Shown here in pieces: positions 1 to 10,858 of a stretch of DNA of 64,000 nt; the first letter of the stretch is position 1, and each line of letters begins with the position of its first letter. Below the pieces are notes generated by a model, which was given only the letters and a program-made list of their open reading frames with translations, made no database searches and was not told where the DNA came from. Source of the DNA: Zychaea mexicana (taxonomy: Eukaryota > Mucoromycota > Mucoromycetes > Mucorales > Lichtheimiaceae); the NCBI RefSeq assembly GCF_025766255.1, contig NW_026516773.1, forward strand, positions 62,001-126,000, read 5' to 3'. A program made the translations under genes and the position numbers.

Positions 1-390
1 ATTCAAACAACATCCTAAAAAGGTGGTGCGTTGATGAGTAGTTGATCCACAAATACATGTGCGAATGGTGGGCTGTTGCTTCTCCACGAGAAGTTAAATA
101 CTGTAAGAAGTTAATATGTATTCAATCGGTTTAAGAATGCAGTCTCCAGGAATCTCAGTGAATGCTTACGATTTCAGAAAAAGCAGACGGTTATATTTTC
201 AGCTTAAAAGACACACCTCTGAGGAACTCATTTTAACAGAAAAAACTCTTTGATTTGAGAATAAGAAAGGTGGAGGCTGAATAGCATTCAGGAACACATT
301 AAAAAAAGCTGGTGGCTGGCTCATAGATTTTCTTTTTTAGAGTTACTGCGGAGTTGTAAGTTGTAAGTACCGATTCATTTTAATAATAGA
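1..390. other. Left flank, no recognisable feature
   Basis: AT-rich sequence without a credible coding region or RNA gene. It ends at the TA dinucleotide (391-392) that borders the large inverted-arm transposon. It does not look like the missing outer end of the Tc1-like element found on the other side of that transposon, so the present left flank is probably not the original neighbour of that element. Confidence 0.6.
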
Positions 391-580
391 TACAGGGCTT
401 CCAAAAAGCATTGTTGCAGCCAATCAAAATTGATGTCGCTGGCAAGTCAAAATCAATGACGCCGACCAATCAAAATCAATTTCGCATTTTTAGAAATGGA
501 AGTCGTATTTTTAGAAACGATGCTGCTTTGTTTGAAATGATGTCGTGTCACTATGATTTCTTGGTAGTTGAAAAAAAAAA

Positions 581-586
581 TATAAA
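581..586 (+). promoter_or_regulatory. Probable TATA box of transposase copy 1
   Basis: TATAAA lies about 50 bases upstream of the transposase ATG and follows a short A-run. The same sequence sits in front of the copy in the right arm (complement, about 6148-6153). Spacing suits a eukaryotic core promoter; no transcript evidence is available. Confidence 0.4.
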
Positions 587-636
587 CCGACCTTCTTCAT
601 CTGTGTGATTTTTTTTTCAAAACTTTACATTCTAAG

Positions 637-1920
637 ATGAGTACCGTATTTTTATTTGAAGATGGACATGGAAATGTCGTTGATGAGAATGGCGGCCCTA
701 AGCCCATGGAGTACATTGTCGATCAGAAGGAGTTTGTTGTTGAGACAATTGCCACTCACACTGATTACTTGAAAAATGCAGCTTCCAGCAAGTCTTCTTC
801 GGCTTGTCCAATGCGAATAGAAAAGCCAAGAGATGAAGATATTTGTATGAAGGAAGCCAACATGAAACGTGATTATGTGCGTTATACCGTCCAGGATAAG
901 GTTAGATTTTTCGACCTGAAGATTGAAAAGTGTATGAGTGCATCAGCTGCAGCGAAGCAGTTGGGAATTCACATTCGAACTGCTCAGAGATGGGTTAGCC
1001 AGTATAGTTTATGCCCTGATAGCATTTTTGATAATTGTAAACAAGCTGGTCGCAAGTGTATCTTGTCCAAAGACCATAAAACGGCAATTATCAACTTCAT
1101 TGATGCTAATCCCTCGGCTGTTGTTGTTGAAGTGACAGAACATTTATTGAAGCAATTCAGTGATCTTAAAGTTTCACGCAGCACCATTTATAACTTTATG
1201 AGGAATGAATGCAATCTTTCGTTGAAAAAAGCAGATTTCCATTCTATTGAAAGAAACAGTTCAGCAAAGATTGAGGAGCGGCACAATTGGGTTTGTAAGT
1301 GGGAAAACACAGACATGGACTTCCTCACGAATTGCGTGTTTCTAGACGAATCTGCTTTTGATATCAATATGAAACGCTCAAGAGCTTGGTCCAGAAAAGG
1401 TACTCGTGCTATTGTTACTCGACCTACAACGAGAGCAAACACAACATCTATATTGGGCGCAATCTCTGCAGCAGGTTTGATCACAGTGGGCGTAAAAAAG
1501 CTGAGACCTGCAAAAAAGAGAAAGGCTGATGGATATATAAGCTCAGGAACTGTAACAGGATACTACATTAGTTTCTTAAAAACGACTCTCGATGAAATGG
1601 ACAAATATCCACATATGAAAGGTCACTATATAGTCATGGATAATGCACCCATTCACACGCATGACAACATAAAGAAGTATATTGAGTATCGAGGATATAA
1701 ATGTGTGTATCTTCCTACTTACTCTCCTGAACTAAACCCAATAGAACAATTCTGGGCAGTGGCAAAGAGTAAGGTTAAGCGTCATAGGTTTTTACAGGAG
1801 GACACATTATCAAAAAGAATCACGGAAGCCTGCAACAGTGTGGAGAAAAGTCACTTCAGAGGTTTTGTTTCGCATTCTTATAAATGCTGGAATAAATGTC
1901 GAAACAAAGTGCCCATGTAA
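637..1920 (+). CDS. IS630/Tc1-like DDE transposase (left-arm copy)
   Basis: A 427-residue protein that would cut and paste the composite element in the nucleus. Residues ~85-200 form a helix-turn-helix DNA-binding region (ASAAAKQLGIHIRTAQRWV, then a second one around VSRSTIYNFM). The catalytic DDE triad is visible: D in CVFLDESAF, D in YIVMDNAPIH and E in LNPIEQFW, with 34 residues between the last two, i.e. a DD34E arrangement typical of the IS630-Tc1-mariner superfamily. The ATG chosen follows a TATA box and gives full length; no intron or stop interrupts it. An identical protein is encoded by the inverted right arm. The intact frame contrasts with the damaged genes around it and suggests recent activity. 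A 76-codon frame directly after the stop is also conserved in both arms but is probably untranslated. Confidence 0.9.
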   Translation: MSTVFLFEDGHGNVVDENGGPKPMEYIVDQKEFVVETIATHTDYLKNAASSKSSSACPMRIEKPRDEDICMKEANMKRDYVRYTVQDKVRFFDLKIEKCMSASAAAKQLGIHIRTAQRWVSQYSLCPDSIFDNCKQAGRKCILSKDHKTAIINFIDANPSAVVVEVTEHLLKQFSDLKVSRSTIYNFMRNECNLSLKKADFHSIERNSSAKIEERHNWVCKWENTDMDFLTNCVFLDESAFDINMKRSRAWSRKGTRAIVTRPTTRANTTSILGAISAAGLITVGVKKLRPAKKRKADGYISSGTVTGYYISFLKTTLDEMDKYPHMKGHYIVMDNAPIHTHDNIKKYIEYRGYKCVYLPTYSPELNPIEQFWAVAKSKVKRHRFLQEDTLSKRITEACNSVEKSHFRGFVSHSYKCWNKCRNKVPM

Positions 1921-2382
1921 ATGGCTGCTGACAATTTCATCAAAGTCCAACAATTCAGCCATAAGAACGAGGTAAGAAATAACCAGACCAACAATCCTGA
2001 GGGGCAGTGGAAGAGTGAGATTAGCGTGAAAGGTGATTTTTTAATGCAAATATATCACTACTGTATCACTAAGCACAAACAAGAGAGAACGATTATAATA
2101 CTGTATTTCATTACGAAAGGAATGAATGTGATATACTCGCAACCTCTCTGACAAACAATACAAAAAACTGCAAGACGATTGTGGATAAAAAGTGTGGATA
2201 ACAACATTTTATTCGTAAACGAAAGAGATAATCAATAATATCGCCATCGTACGAGGTTCTTGAATGTGTGACGCAATCGACGACAGATTGGTATCTAGGA
2301 TGACCAAAAGAAAAAAAAAGAACGGTGAGGACAATGTAATACCAATATACATACCATGGTAATGATAGCTGTTTTCGTAACT

Positions 2383-2605
2383 TGGCTACTGGCCGCGTGC
2401 ATCTTATCATACAAAGAGAGCCCATGTTCATGAACTAATCGACAATTGCCATCAGCTGCGTGAATTGGTGTCTAGGACTTTCACCAAGAAATGGCTACAT
2501 GCCGCTAGCATCTCTTCAAAATAAGAACCCATGTCCATGGGCTGATCGGCAATAGCCATCAGCCGCGTGGATTGGTATCATGGACGTTCACCAAAGGAAA
2601 ATAAA
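2383..2605. repeat. 107-bp subterminal tandem repeats
   Basis: About two diverged units of period 107 bases: GCCATCAGC recurs at 2448 and 2555, and TGGCTAC with a downstream CCCATG recurs at 2383 and 2491. They lie just inside the inner end of the left arm. No counterpart is visible inside the right arm. They may be binding sites or just decayed repeats. Confidence 0.6.
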
Positions 2606-2745
2606 GAGGACGAAAAGAGAAGGAAAATAAAGAGGGAAACAAAAAAGTCACAAGCAAATCAGCCAATCAGATCGGAATATCTTCCTCCAAGAGTGCTTAA
2701 AAAAATTAGGGGCTTCCTTTTTCAACTTGTAACTTTTTGGTGAAC

Positions 2746-4462
2746 ATGGCTACCGGAAAAAAGCACAAGCGCACTCCTAATGATGCACAATAGTGCCTTA
2801 ACAACATTGACGATTTGTCGTTGAAAACTTTTGTTGCCAATTTTTCTATGACAGATCGAATGTATGCGATCACGCGCTACAAGAATATCTTGACGAAGTA
2901 TGCTCCCACTGATCACAAAGAACGTCTGCTCCAAGAATTAGCAACCTGGACAAAATCAACGGACGCAATAGACTTTTGGAAAGAAATGAAGCGTAAAGCT
3001 GCCTTGTGTACTACAGAAGCCACATGCTCTCAAGTTATCAACAAGTTGCTCACGACCGATTCCCCAAAATCTCCTGGAGTCTATTGACACAAGTACTGAT
3101 CAAGATTTACCAGCAACAACTGAGCAAACCGCACGAATTTCTACATCTGCAGCCGTAGAACCTGATAGTATAACTTCGGTACAAGATAATCTCTCTACTC
3201 CACCTTTTCCCTCAGCAAACCAGTACAACACCACTACCAACGAGGACAGCAACAACGATGATGAATGGATGTTTAATGGCACCAATGTGACGAATCTGTT
3301 TAAACGATACCAGCACAAGATCAAAGACCAGGTAGTGGAAAAGAATTCGTTTCAAGCAGAATCTGACCTTCAAGAAGTACTTGCCCTGTCCAACGTCCTC
3401 TTCCTAGCCCCCAATCAACGTAGCGACTCGAAAGTGAAAGTTTTTGGATGCCAATTCATCGATTCTCTTTGCTATGCCACTATCACTTGATTTATGGACA
3501 ATTTGGAGGCGGACTTCTCAACGCAAGAGATTTCTGATTTGGCAGTCATTGTGGACGATATCCAAACTGGGAAGAAATTGACCATTGATGCCCAAGTGGA
3601 TCTCCTCATCATGGCCAAGACTATGGGACCTACCAAAGCAGCTGTGGTGCGTGGTATTGCAAATCTGTAAGTATTACATAGATTTGGGAGAGAAGGATAA
3701 AAAGAAATGAAAAACATGGAACTATGCTGACTTTCTCTCTACCCACCCTTTCAACATAGTGTAGTCAAACTCCCAACGCGAGAAATTGTTGATTTGGATT
3801 CCCTTGGAGAAACTGAATTGCAATCAACTTCCTTTGATCCTGTATTAGCATCTCTTCTCTCGAACCCTCAACAAAACGTCGTCTTGCGCTGGGCAAACAA
3901 AAATGAAGAAGTGTTCAATATCTGCCCTGACGCCGTCATCTCTACCATCATCCAATCAAAGTATGGTCGCCCTTTGGGCTTTGGCGAGGTGAAGCCAGGC
4001 AACTCTTCAACAAACAAGCACACACTTTGCATAGACACCCTTCGCCTAGCAACATTATCCAAAGACACTATCGATGGTTACAGTCAGGACAGCTGCTTTG
4101 CCTTCTAAGTCAGTGGTATGCGCCAACAACAACAAAAAAAAAAAAAAAGGAGAAAAGAAACTGACCGCCAATTGTTAGGCTTCCGAGTATCGTTTTTCAT
4201 GGTGCACAGGCAGCATGAAAACTTGTATATTATGGTGGAAGTGGCGACATTTGTCTTCCCTAGCTCCCTAGATACCCTTGATGCATTAACGACCAAGAAG
4301 AATCTGTGTACACTGGCGCGTGTCAGCTCCTCGTTTTGGAACAACAGTACGACCCCATCCAAATCGTTAATATCACCCTCACCTCGCCTGCCCATCTCTA
4401 CTCTGTATCAAATAATTGACAAATCTCACAATAGGAATGCTGGCACAACATCTCGTTATTAG
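2746..4462 (+). pseudogene. Decayed PD-(D/E)XK-like passenger gene
   Basis: A gene-like stretch between the two transposase arms. From the ATG at 2746 a frame runs to 3087 with a TAG at codon 16; a frameshift near 3060-3085 leads to the next frame up to a TGA at 3488-3490; reading continues to a GTAAGT donor at 3667, an intron to 3759, a further exon with a TAA at 4106-4108, a second intron 4116-4178, and a last exon to 4462. Near the C-terminus NICPDAVIS followed some 17 residues later by GFGEVKPG has the spacing of a PD-(D/E)XK nuclease motif (PD ... ExK). The family resembles large groups of uncharacterised proteins that I recall from Mucorales genomes; this recollection is not a database result. 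All three stops could arise from CAG, CGA and CAA by one C-to-T change. Function as a nuclease is inference. Confidence 0.55.
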
Positions 4463-4485
4463 TATGCTCATCTACCCTTTTCGTT

Positions 4486-6342
4486 GATGGCGATATTATT
4501 GATTATCTCTTTCGTTTACGAATAAAATGTTGTTATCCACACTTTTTATCCACAATCGTCTTGCAGTTTTTTGTATTGTTTGTCAGAGAGGTTGCGAGTA
4601 TATCACATTCATTCCTTTCGTAATGAAATACAGTATTATAATCGTTCTCTCTTGTTTGTGCTTAGTGATACAGTAGTGATATATTTGCATTAAAAAATCA
4701 CCTTTCACGCTAATCTCACTCTTCCACTGCCCCTCAGGATTGTTGGTCTGGTTATTTCTTACCTCGTTCTTATGGCTGAATTGTTGGACTTTGATGAAAT
4801 TGTCAGCAGCCATTTACATGGGCACTTTGTTTCGACATTTATTCCAGCATTTATAAGAATGCGAAACAAAACCTCTGAAGTGACTTTTCTCCACACTGTT
4901 GCAGGCTTCCGTGATTCTTTTTGATAATGTGTCCTCCTGTAAAAACCTATGACGCTTAACCTTACTCTTTGCCACTGCCCAGAATTGTTCTATTGGGTTT
5001 AGTTCAGGAGAGTAAGTAGGAAGATACACACATTTATATCCTCGATACTCAATATACTTCTTTATGTTGTCATGCGTGTGAATGGGTGCATTATCCATGA
5101 CTATATAGTGACCTTTCATATGTGGATATTTGTCCATTTCATCGAGAGTCGTTTTTAAGAAACTAATGTAGTATCCTGTTACAGTTCCTGAGCTTATATA
5201 TCCATCAGCCTTTCTCTTTTTTGCAGGTCTCAGCTTTTTTACGCCCACTGTGATCAAACCTGCTGCAGAGATTGCGCCCAATATAGATGTTGTGTTTGCT
5301 CTCGTTGTAGGTCGAGTAACAATAGCACGAGTACCTTTTCTGGACCAAGCTCTTGAGCGTTTCATATTGATATCAAAAGCAGATTCGTCTAGAAACACGC
5401 AATTCGTGAGGAAGTCCATGTCTGTGTTTTCCCACTTACAAACCCAATTGTGCCGCTCCTCAATCTTTGCTGAACTGTTTCTTTCAATAGAATGGAAATC
5501 TGCTTTTTTCAACGAAAGATTGCATTCATTCCTCATAAAGTTATAAATGGTGCTGCGTGAAACTTTAAGATCACTGAATTGCTTCAATAAATGTTCTGTC
5601 ACTTCAACAACAACAGCCGAGGGATTAGCATCAATGAAGTTGATAATTGCCGTTTTATGGTCTTTGGACAAGATACACTTGCGACCAGCTTGTTTACAAT
5701 TATCAAAAATGCTATCAGGGCATAAACTATACTGGCTAACCCATCTCTGAGCAGTTCGAATGTGAATTCCCAACTGCTTCGCTGCAGCTGATGCACTCAT
5801 ACACTTTTCAATCTTCAGGTCGAAAAATCTAACCTTATCCTGGACGGTATAACGCACATAATCACGTTTCATGTTGGCTTCCTTCATACAAATATCTTCA
5901 TCTCTTGGCTTTTCTATTCGCATTGGACAAGCCGAAGAAGACTTGCTGGAAGCTGCATTTTTCAAGTAATCAGTGTGAGTGGCAATTGTCTCAACAACAA
6001 ACTCCTTCTGATCGACAATGTACTCCATGGGCTTAGGGCCGCCATTCTCATCAACGACATTTCCATGTCCATCTTCAAATAAAAATACGGTACTCATCTT
6101 AGAATGTAAAGTTTTGAAAAAAAAAATCACACAGATGAAGAAGGTCGGTTTATATTTTTTTTTTCAACTACCAAGAAATCATAGTGACACGACATCATTT
6201 CAAACAAAGCAGCATCGTTTCTAAAAATACGACTTCCATTTCTAAAAATGCGAAATTGATTTTGATTAGTCGGCGTCATTGATTTTGACTTGCCAGCGAC
6301 ATCAATTTTGATTGGCTGCGACAATGCTTTTTGGAAGCACTG
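4486..6342 (-). repeat. Right arm of the composite transposon
   Basis: Inverted, nearly identical copy of 393-2248, ending at its outer side with GGAAGCACTG next to TA (6343-6344). It carries a full copy of the transposase and its TATA box. Differences from the left arm seen by eye are confined to a handful of bases near the outer terminus and an A-run. Confidence 0.9.
4814..6097 (-). CDS. IS630/Tc1-like DDE transposase (right-arm copy)
   Basis: Encodes the same 427 residues as the copy at 637-1920, on the opposite strand, so both genes read from the outer ends toward the centre. The DD34E triad and both helix-turn-helix segments are intact. The ATG at 6097 is used because it matches the other copy; an upstream in-frame ATG at 6130 lies within the A/T-rich leader and would add 11 residues of low complexity. 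Two intact, identical transposases in one element is unusual: one copy is enough for transposition, so the duplication may be a by-product of how the inverted arms formed. Confidence 0.88.
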   Translation of the reverse strand: MSTVFLFEDGHGNVVDENGGPKPMEYIVDQKEFVVETIATHTDYLKNAASSKSSSACPMRIEKPRDEDICMKEANMKRDYVRYTVQDKVRFFDLKIEKCMSASAAAKQLGIHIRTAQRWVSQYSLCPDSIFDNCKQAGRKCILSKDHKTAIINFIDANPSAVVVEVTEHLLKQFSDLKVSRSTIYNFMRNECNLSLKKADFHSIERNSSAKIEERHNWVCKWENTDMDFLTNCVFLDESAFDINMKRSRAWSRKGTRAIVTRPTTRANTTSILGAISAAGLITVGVKKLRPAKKRKADGYISSGTVTGYYISFLKTTLDEMDKYPHMKGHYIVMDNAPIHTHDNIKKYIEYRGYKCVYLPTYSPELNPIEQFWAVAKSKVKRHRFLQEDTLSKRITEACNSVEKSHFRGFVSHSYKCWNKCRNKVPM

Positions 6343-6678
6343 TATAGTGGACCAATCAGTGTGAAACTTTGTATACTAAATGTTGGGCATGTATGCAAGC
6401 GGACTTTAGAAAACAAAACTGAGGGGCGGAGTATTAAAGGAGCATGAGCCATTTGGTATAAAGCTATCATTGGGACACTTTTTTGACACTTTATCAGGAG
6501 TATTAATTTCAAGCCACAAAAAAGATTTTTAACAAGGACACTCCACTTTTTATGTTTTGATCCTTTCTCTTTCACCTTTTCTGCTTCATTTAATGTAAGT
6601 TACATATTATTTACTCTACTTTTGGTGAAGTTATAGTACAGAACCTTATGAGATATCATTAGATGAAACCTCTTTCAG

Positions 6679-6955
6679 CTGTCCAGCACCAGTCTGTTGT
6701 CCAAGGCCCTACAGAAGAAGCTATCTATACGTCAAATTGCTAAAGCAACGGGTATAGGCAAAAGCTCTATCCAACGAATTCGAAAAAACGTTGTTACTGT
6801 ATCAGGAACCACCAAGAATGGTAGACCTTCAAAGCTGGGACAGCATATAAGGAAACTTTTGGCTAGAGAGTTCAAGTCTGGTAACCTCAAGAATGCTCCC
6901 CAAGGCTCTAAATATATTCAACAGTACTATGGCACCACAGTAACTCCAGAAACAG
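6679..6955 (+). pseudogene. Tc1-like transposase, N-terminal fragment
   Basis: Encodes the DNA-binding half of a Tc1/mariner-type transposase. A helix-turn-helix of the form LSIRQIAKATGIGKSSIQRI is followed by the linker NGRPSKL and a second helical region. A GTAAGT donor near 6595 and a TTTCAG acceptor at 6673-6678 suggest a small upstream intron, so the true start is probably further upstream. The fragment ends where the Mutator-like element entered. Joining across that insertion (one target duplication removed) keeps the frame: TPET is followed directly by VRNVLRKSGL from 10928 onward. Confidence 0.75.
6943..6955. repeat. Target-site duplication, left side of MULE1
   Basis: ACTCCAGAAACAG here and ACATCAGAAACAG at 10915-10927 match at 11 of 13 positions, with nine perfect bases next to the element. 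The duplicated site lies inside the Tc1-like transposase gene. Confidence 0.65.
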
Positions 6956-6996
6956 CGCTTTCATAGGAGCTGCTGAAAATTCGCGATGAGGAATTT

Positions 6997-7015
6997 CGGG
7001 TAAATAATTTACCCG
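6997..7015. repeat. Subterminal palindrome, MULE1 left
   Basis: CGGGTAAATAATTTACCCG, symmetrical around its centre. The partner at the right end is at 10859-10877 (CGGGTAAACTATTTACCCG). A degenerate form is present near both ends of MULE2. Position and conservation suggest a binding site for the transposase, which is inference. Confidence 0.7.
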
Positions 7016-7339
7016 ACTGAAAACGCGAGCACCTATTATCAAACTGGGATAAATATTCAACCGGATACATCCACCTATGTATACCTACAAACATCACTTT
7101 TTTCATACTATTATATGGTCATATAGGAATAAAAATTTAGCTGACAAAAAGTATGAGATAACATTAAGATAATGTGTACAGTAAAAGAAAAGTAGTTGCT
7201 CTAGAACCATCATTAGATAGTTAACAAATGCGAAAGAGCGTATGGAGTCTGAATTTTTTTGACCCTGGAAAGAAGGGGCTTAGGTGTTTTCTTCCTCTTC
7301 CCTGCTCTTTCTCCAACTCTTTTTTTTATTAATTGCAGA

Positions 7340-10173
7340 ATGAACTCTGAACATCGTAACCAACCGAACTCTACTTTACCAACTGTTACTGAAGCACTTA
7401 GTGCTGGTAATTTTGACTACAACAACAACTATCTTTGCAAGAGATGCCGCAGTGAGAAGCCTGGAATGGATTTCAGCGGTAATACTAGACCGTATAGAAC
7501 CTATGTGGCCTGTCGTACTAGAGACACTCCACCCGAGATTGTTCCGTTGGATGACATGGTGATGTTGGACTCTTTAAATGATCATTATCCTGCTGCAGAT
7601 GATACAGTAAGTACATATATGTATTTTGAATTTTTTCCACTAAATTCTTGATCATTTACTACATGGTATGCAGAATGATCATTTCTATTGTTATGTAATG
7701 GTTGAACCGTACATGGAATCGATATCGAATGATCAATTGATCAAGCGAATTTTGGATGAGGTGACCATTTGCGATGGGCATCGATATATGCTGAAGAACG
7801 AGGGGGCCCCTGAGCAAGCATTTAAGGTATCATTCACTGCCTACTGCTCGCGCTCCCAAGTCTATCAGAACACCGTTCTCGCCGCGCAACGCCAGAGGAT
7901 CACTGTACGAATGCCAACGTTTGATTGCGGCGGACGCGTAAAAGGAACGATCGTTAGGCAGCAAGGCTATGTCGAACTTGCAATCCGGCATCAAGACCAT
8001 GTGCCTGTTAATCACAATGATGGCAGTGTACGTCGACGAGAGCGCAATTTGGTTCCTGACGAAGTAAAGCAACACATCGCTCGGGAAGCTACAGAAACAG
8101 GTGCCAATGAATTGTACCGGCGCGTTATCCGACGTTTTCCTGAATCCAACGTTACGCCTATGCAGGTGTATTACTGGTGGGCAGAATCGTTCAAGAACCT
8201 GTATCGTCTGCATGATGATCAGTTACTGTCAGTGCGACTACTCCTACAATGGTATAATGTACAAGGCTTTTATGAGGTAGGTGATTATATCAATAGATAC
8301 TGACCTTGACCTAGTCTTTTCTCTGGAAGCTAGCAGTAGGTAGTAATAGATCACAAATAGAAGTAGAATCTGAATTAGTTGAAATAAACGCTAGGTGTTT
8401 TGGAGCAGAGATGCATCTGTATGTGCTGCCTTGGGATTTGTCACTCCGTTTTTTGGTTTGTTGGTCAGAAGTGAGCTGATCGACGAGTACTGCATTGATT
8501 CGACCTGGAGGACAAATCGTGCTGGCTCAGAGTTGTACAGCATTATTGCCAATGTGAATGGCGTAGGATTCCCTATCGCCTATCTTCTTTATACGGCATT
8601 TGATGATGCCCCACCCAATATCAAAACCAACACTTTGATATCCTTTTTCCGTGTATTGAGGGAGCGTGGGTTCAATCCGATGTTTATGTTTTCGGACAAG
8701 GATCAGGCCCAAATGAATGGCATAGAGACAGTGTTTGGTCTGTCGCAATTGCGTCTCTGTCTTTGGCATTTGAAAAGATCTGTTGATCGCAAATTAAGCG
8801 AGACAAAAAGCCGCCGCCCGCCACCATATAATAATGTACAAGCAAACACTGATTTTCCTTTCGTCGACATAACCTGGACGCCATCCATCGGTGGTCGCAC
8901 AGGTGTAATCTGCCCGGCAGAACAACGGAAAGAAATAATTGACAAAATGACAGATCATTATCATATGCATCCACTGATTCCCGATGGTAAACGCGTTTCA
9001 TAGAGCTGATTTATGCAATATATTAGCAACAGTCCTTGTCGGTCATATTCTAATGGTAGTGATACTAATATTACCTTTTCACGTAGGCACACACCGACGC
9101 ACAGCCCTCGAAATCCACCAATATGCGGCCAGGGAAATTTATAATTATTGTCACAAGAATGGATATATCGACGCATGGGTCTACCTATACACATTTTGGT
9201 ACAAACCTACAGCTTGGAACCAGTGGGCACGATCTGCTATTCCTGACTGTATCCCAGGAGGCAAAACCACAATGTTGATTGAAGCCCACTGGAAGGTTTT
9301 AAAGCGCAACCACCTATACAGGTTTAACCGTGCTCGTTTGGACTTGCTCGTTTTGTGATTATTGAAAAACATTTTCCTGATTTGCGAGTGAAGTATAATC
9401 GCGACACCGTCCAGTTCCAGCAAGCTACAAGATGGCAACAAGCCTTTGTCAACCACTGGAACAAGGCTTATCGTCTGCCAGAAAACAGCAATGCAAATGC
9501 GCTGTATCAGCCAACAGTAGATACATGGACTTGTGGCTGCAAAGCCTATCTTACTAGCCGATTCCTCATTTGCAAGCATCTTGTAAAACGCTCTGGTCAT
9601 GGTGAAATACCAGCTTCCAGTGTTCTTGTTCATCGACAATCGACCCAGCCATTTATTCGCATCAGACCAGTAAGTTAAGAACCAGTCTGCAATATGGAGC
9701 TAAAGTCACTTAATGAACACTAGGTATACTGAAGTATTTTCATATAAACAGTGGTATGAAAATGTTTTTTCCAATATGCGATTGCTGAGTGGACACGTTC
9801 CTGCTCCCGCTTCCATCACTTTCGCCACTACAACTGCCACCTCTGCTATTACTCCCACTATATCTACTAATACAACATCGAGCATAATCGAAATAAGCGA
9901 TAATGCCAGCGTCGGCGATGTGGACAGTTTTACGATCAACATGAAGATGACGACCCTGTATCGCTAACAACAACTTCAAATAACGAGAATGCCAGCAGTG
10001 TTATTGTCGATAGAGAAGCCGATCTTTTACGACGAGAGCTACAGATGCAGAGAAACCGACAGCAGCGTCGTGAGCTGGCCCTCCGCATGCAGCAGTTAGA
10101 CGACGAGTATGAAGACGAAACAAATATGTATCGTTATCTCATTCCTGCGAATCTGAATGAACAATTTAAGTAG
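7340..10173 (+). pseudogene. MULE1 transposase (MULE domain plus SWIM finger), frameshifted
   Basis: Exons read 7340-7606, 7674-8276, 8395-8986 and 9087 onward, joined by GTAAGT/GTAGGT/GTAAAC donors and AG acceptors in matching phase. The N-terminal part has a Cys cluster (LCKRCRSEK ... YVACRTR). The MULE catalytic region follows: D in YCIDSTWRT, D in MFSDKDQAQMN and E in TMLIEAHWKV, then a SWIM-type zinc finger WTCGCKAYLTSRFLICKHL (CxC...CxH). Compared with its relative at 34890, one base is missing near 9352, giving LLVL-stop, and a second frameshift lies near 9940 in the low-complexity tail, which continues as a glutamine/arginine-rich segment to 10173. Therefore inactive. Mobilises its element through the terminal repeats; nuclear. 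Confidence 0.8.
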
Positions 10174-10858
10174 CTGAACAAACAACACCGTCGACACCTA
10201 TTTGACGCGTGTTATTAGAGAACGTCGCAGACGCACGATTCCAACGACATATTCTGAAACAGATCAATACACACGCCATGTATAAGCTTTTGTAAGTTAC
10301 GAGTTACATGTGTTGATCCATTACGTACTTATTTATACAAACCATTGTTATTAGGTTTTATCCCTTCTCTCTCTATCTTTTTCTCTATAGTTTTTTTTCC
10401 ATTAGATCTCTCTTTACTTTTTTTCTCCCTTCTTGTTTTATCAAATTTCTTTAATGTTTATTCCACCATTTCTTCATCATTTTTCAAACTATAATATATT
10501 ATCCGATCATCAACTTATGCAACCTTAATAATAACTGTAAGGTGAGTGCATATTATTTGCAGATAGTGGGGATCATTTTTATGTTTCCATATTCCGTAGC
10601 ATGCTGTGTATGATCACATATCGATCTAAAAGCTAGATATGAACTGACAGTCATAAAGTAATAGTAATAGCTGTTAGTATACTTGATGCAAATGATATAA
10701 TATAGCTACTAGCTGCTTTATTTATTTTTTTATTGGTTTTCATATATTCATAAACAATGGCATATACTGATACTACGAAAAAAATGATGCTTGTTGATAT
10801 GCATATGTACGGATGAACATTGTCCCGAAGCTGACCAGAAAATATTCGCGTTTTCAGT
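10174..10858. other. 3' non-coding part of MULE1
   Basis: AT-rich, without a credible coding region, between the transposase end and the right subterminal palindrome. Confidence 0.5.

Larger units (their letters stand above)
393..2248 (+). repeat. Left arm of the composite transposon
   Basis: This 1856-base arm is repeated in inverted orientation at 4486-6342. By eye only a few substitutions separate them, mostly near the outer end (for example CAGGGCTTCC here against CAGTGCTTCC there). Both encoded transposases are identical in protein sequence. Such identity implies recent duplication or ongoing gene conversion between the arms. Identity stops abruptly after the ATCGCCATC sequence at the inner boundary. 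Confidence 0.9.
393..6342. mobile_element. IS630/Tc1-like composite transposon with 1.86-kb inverted arms
   Basis: The left end starts TA-CAGGGCTTCC and the right end closes GGAAGCACTG-TA, so the whole 5.95-kb unit has terminal inverted repeats and TA at both borders, as expected for Tc1/mariner/IS630-type elements. The first and last ~1.86 kb are near-identical inverted copies, each coding the same 427-residue DDE transposase and the same 3' region. Only the outer ends carry the short terminal motif; at the inner ends of the arms (about 2248 and 4486) I see no matching terminus. The 2.2-kb centre holds tandem repeats and a decayed passenger gene. The simplest reading is one element with giant terminal inverted repeats, but two separate insertions joined by a rearrangement would give a similar map. 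Confidence 0.75.

Noticed and set aside
1188..1484. Antisense frames within transposase genes (also 5250-5546, 5547-5750)
   Set aside because: They are shadows of the transposase reading frame, repeated because the arms are identical.
1921..2151. 76-codon frame directly after the transposase stop, identical in both arms
   Set aside because: Conservation follows from the arm identity; composition is not protein-like and no start context exists.
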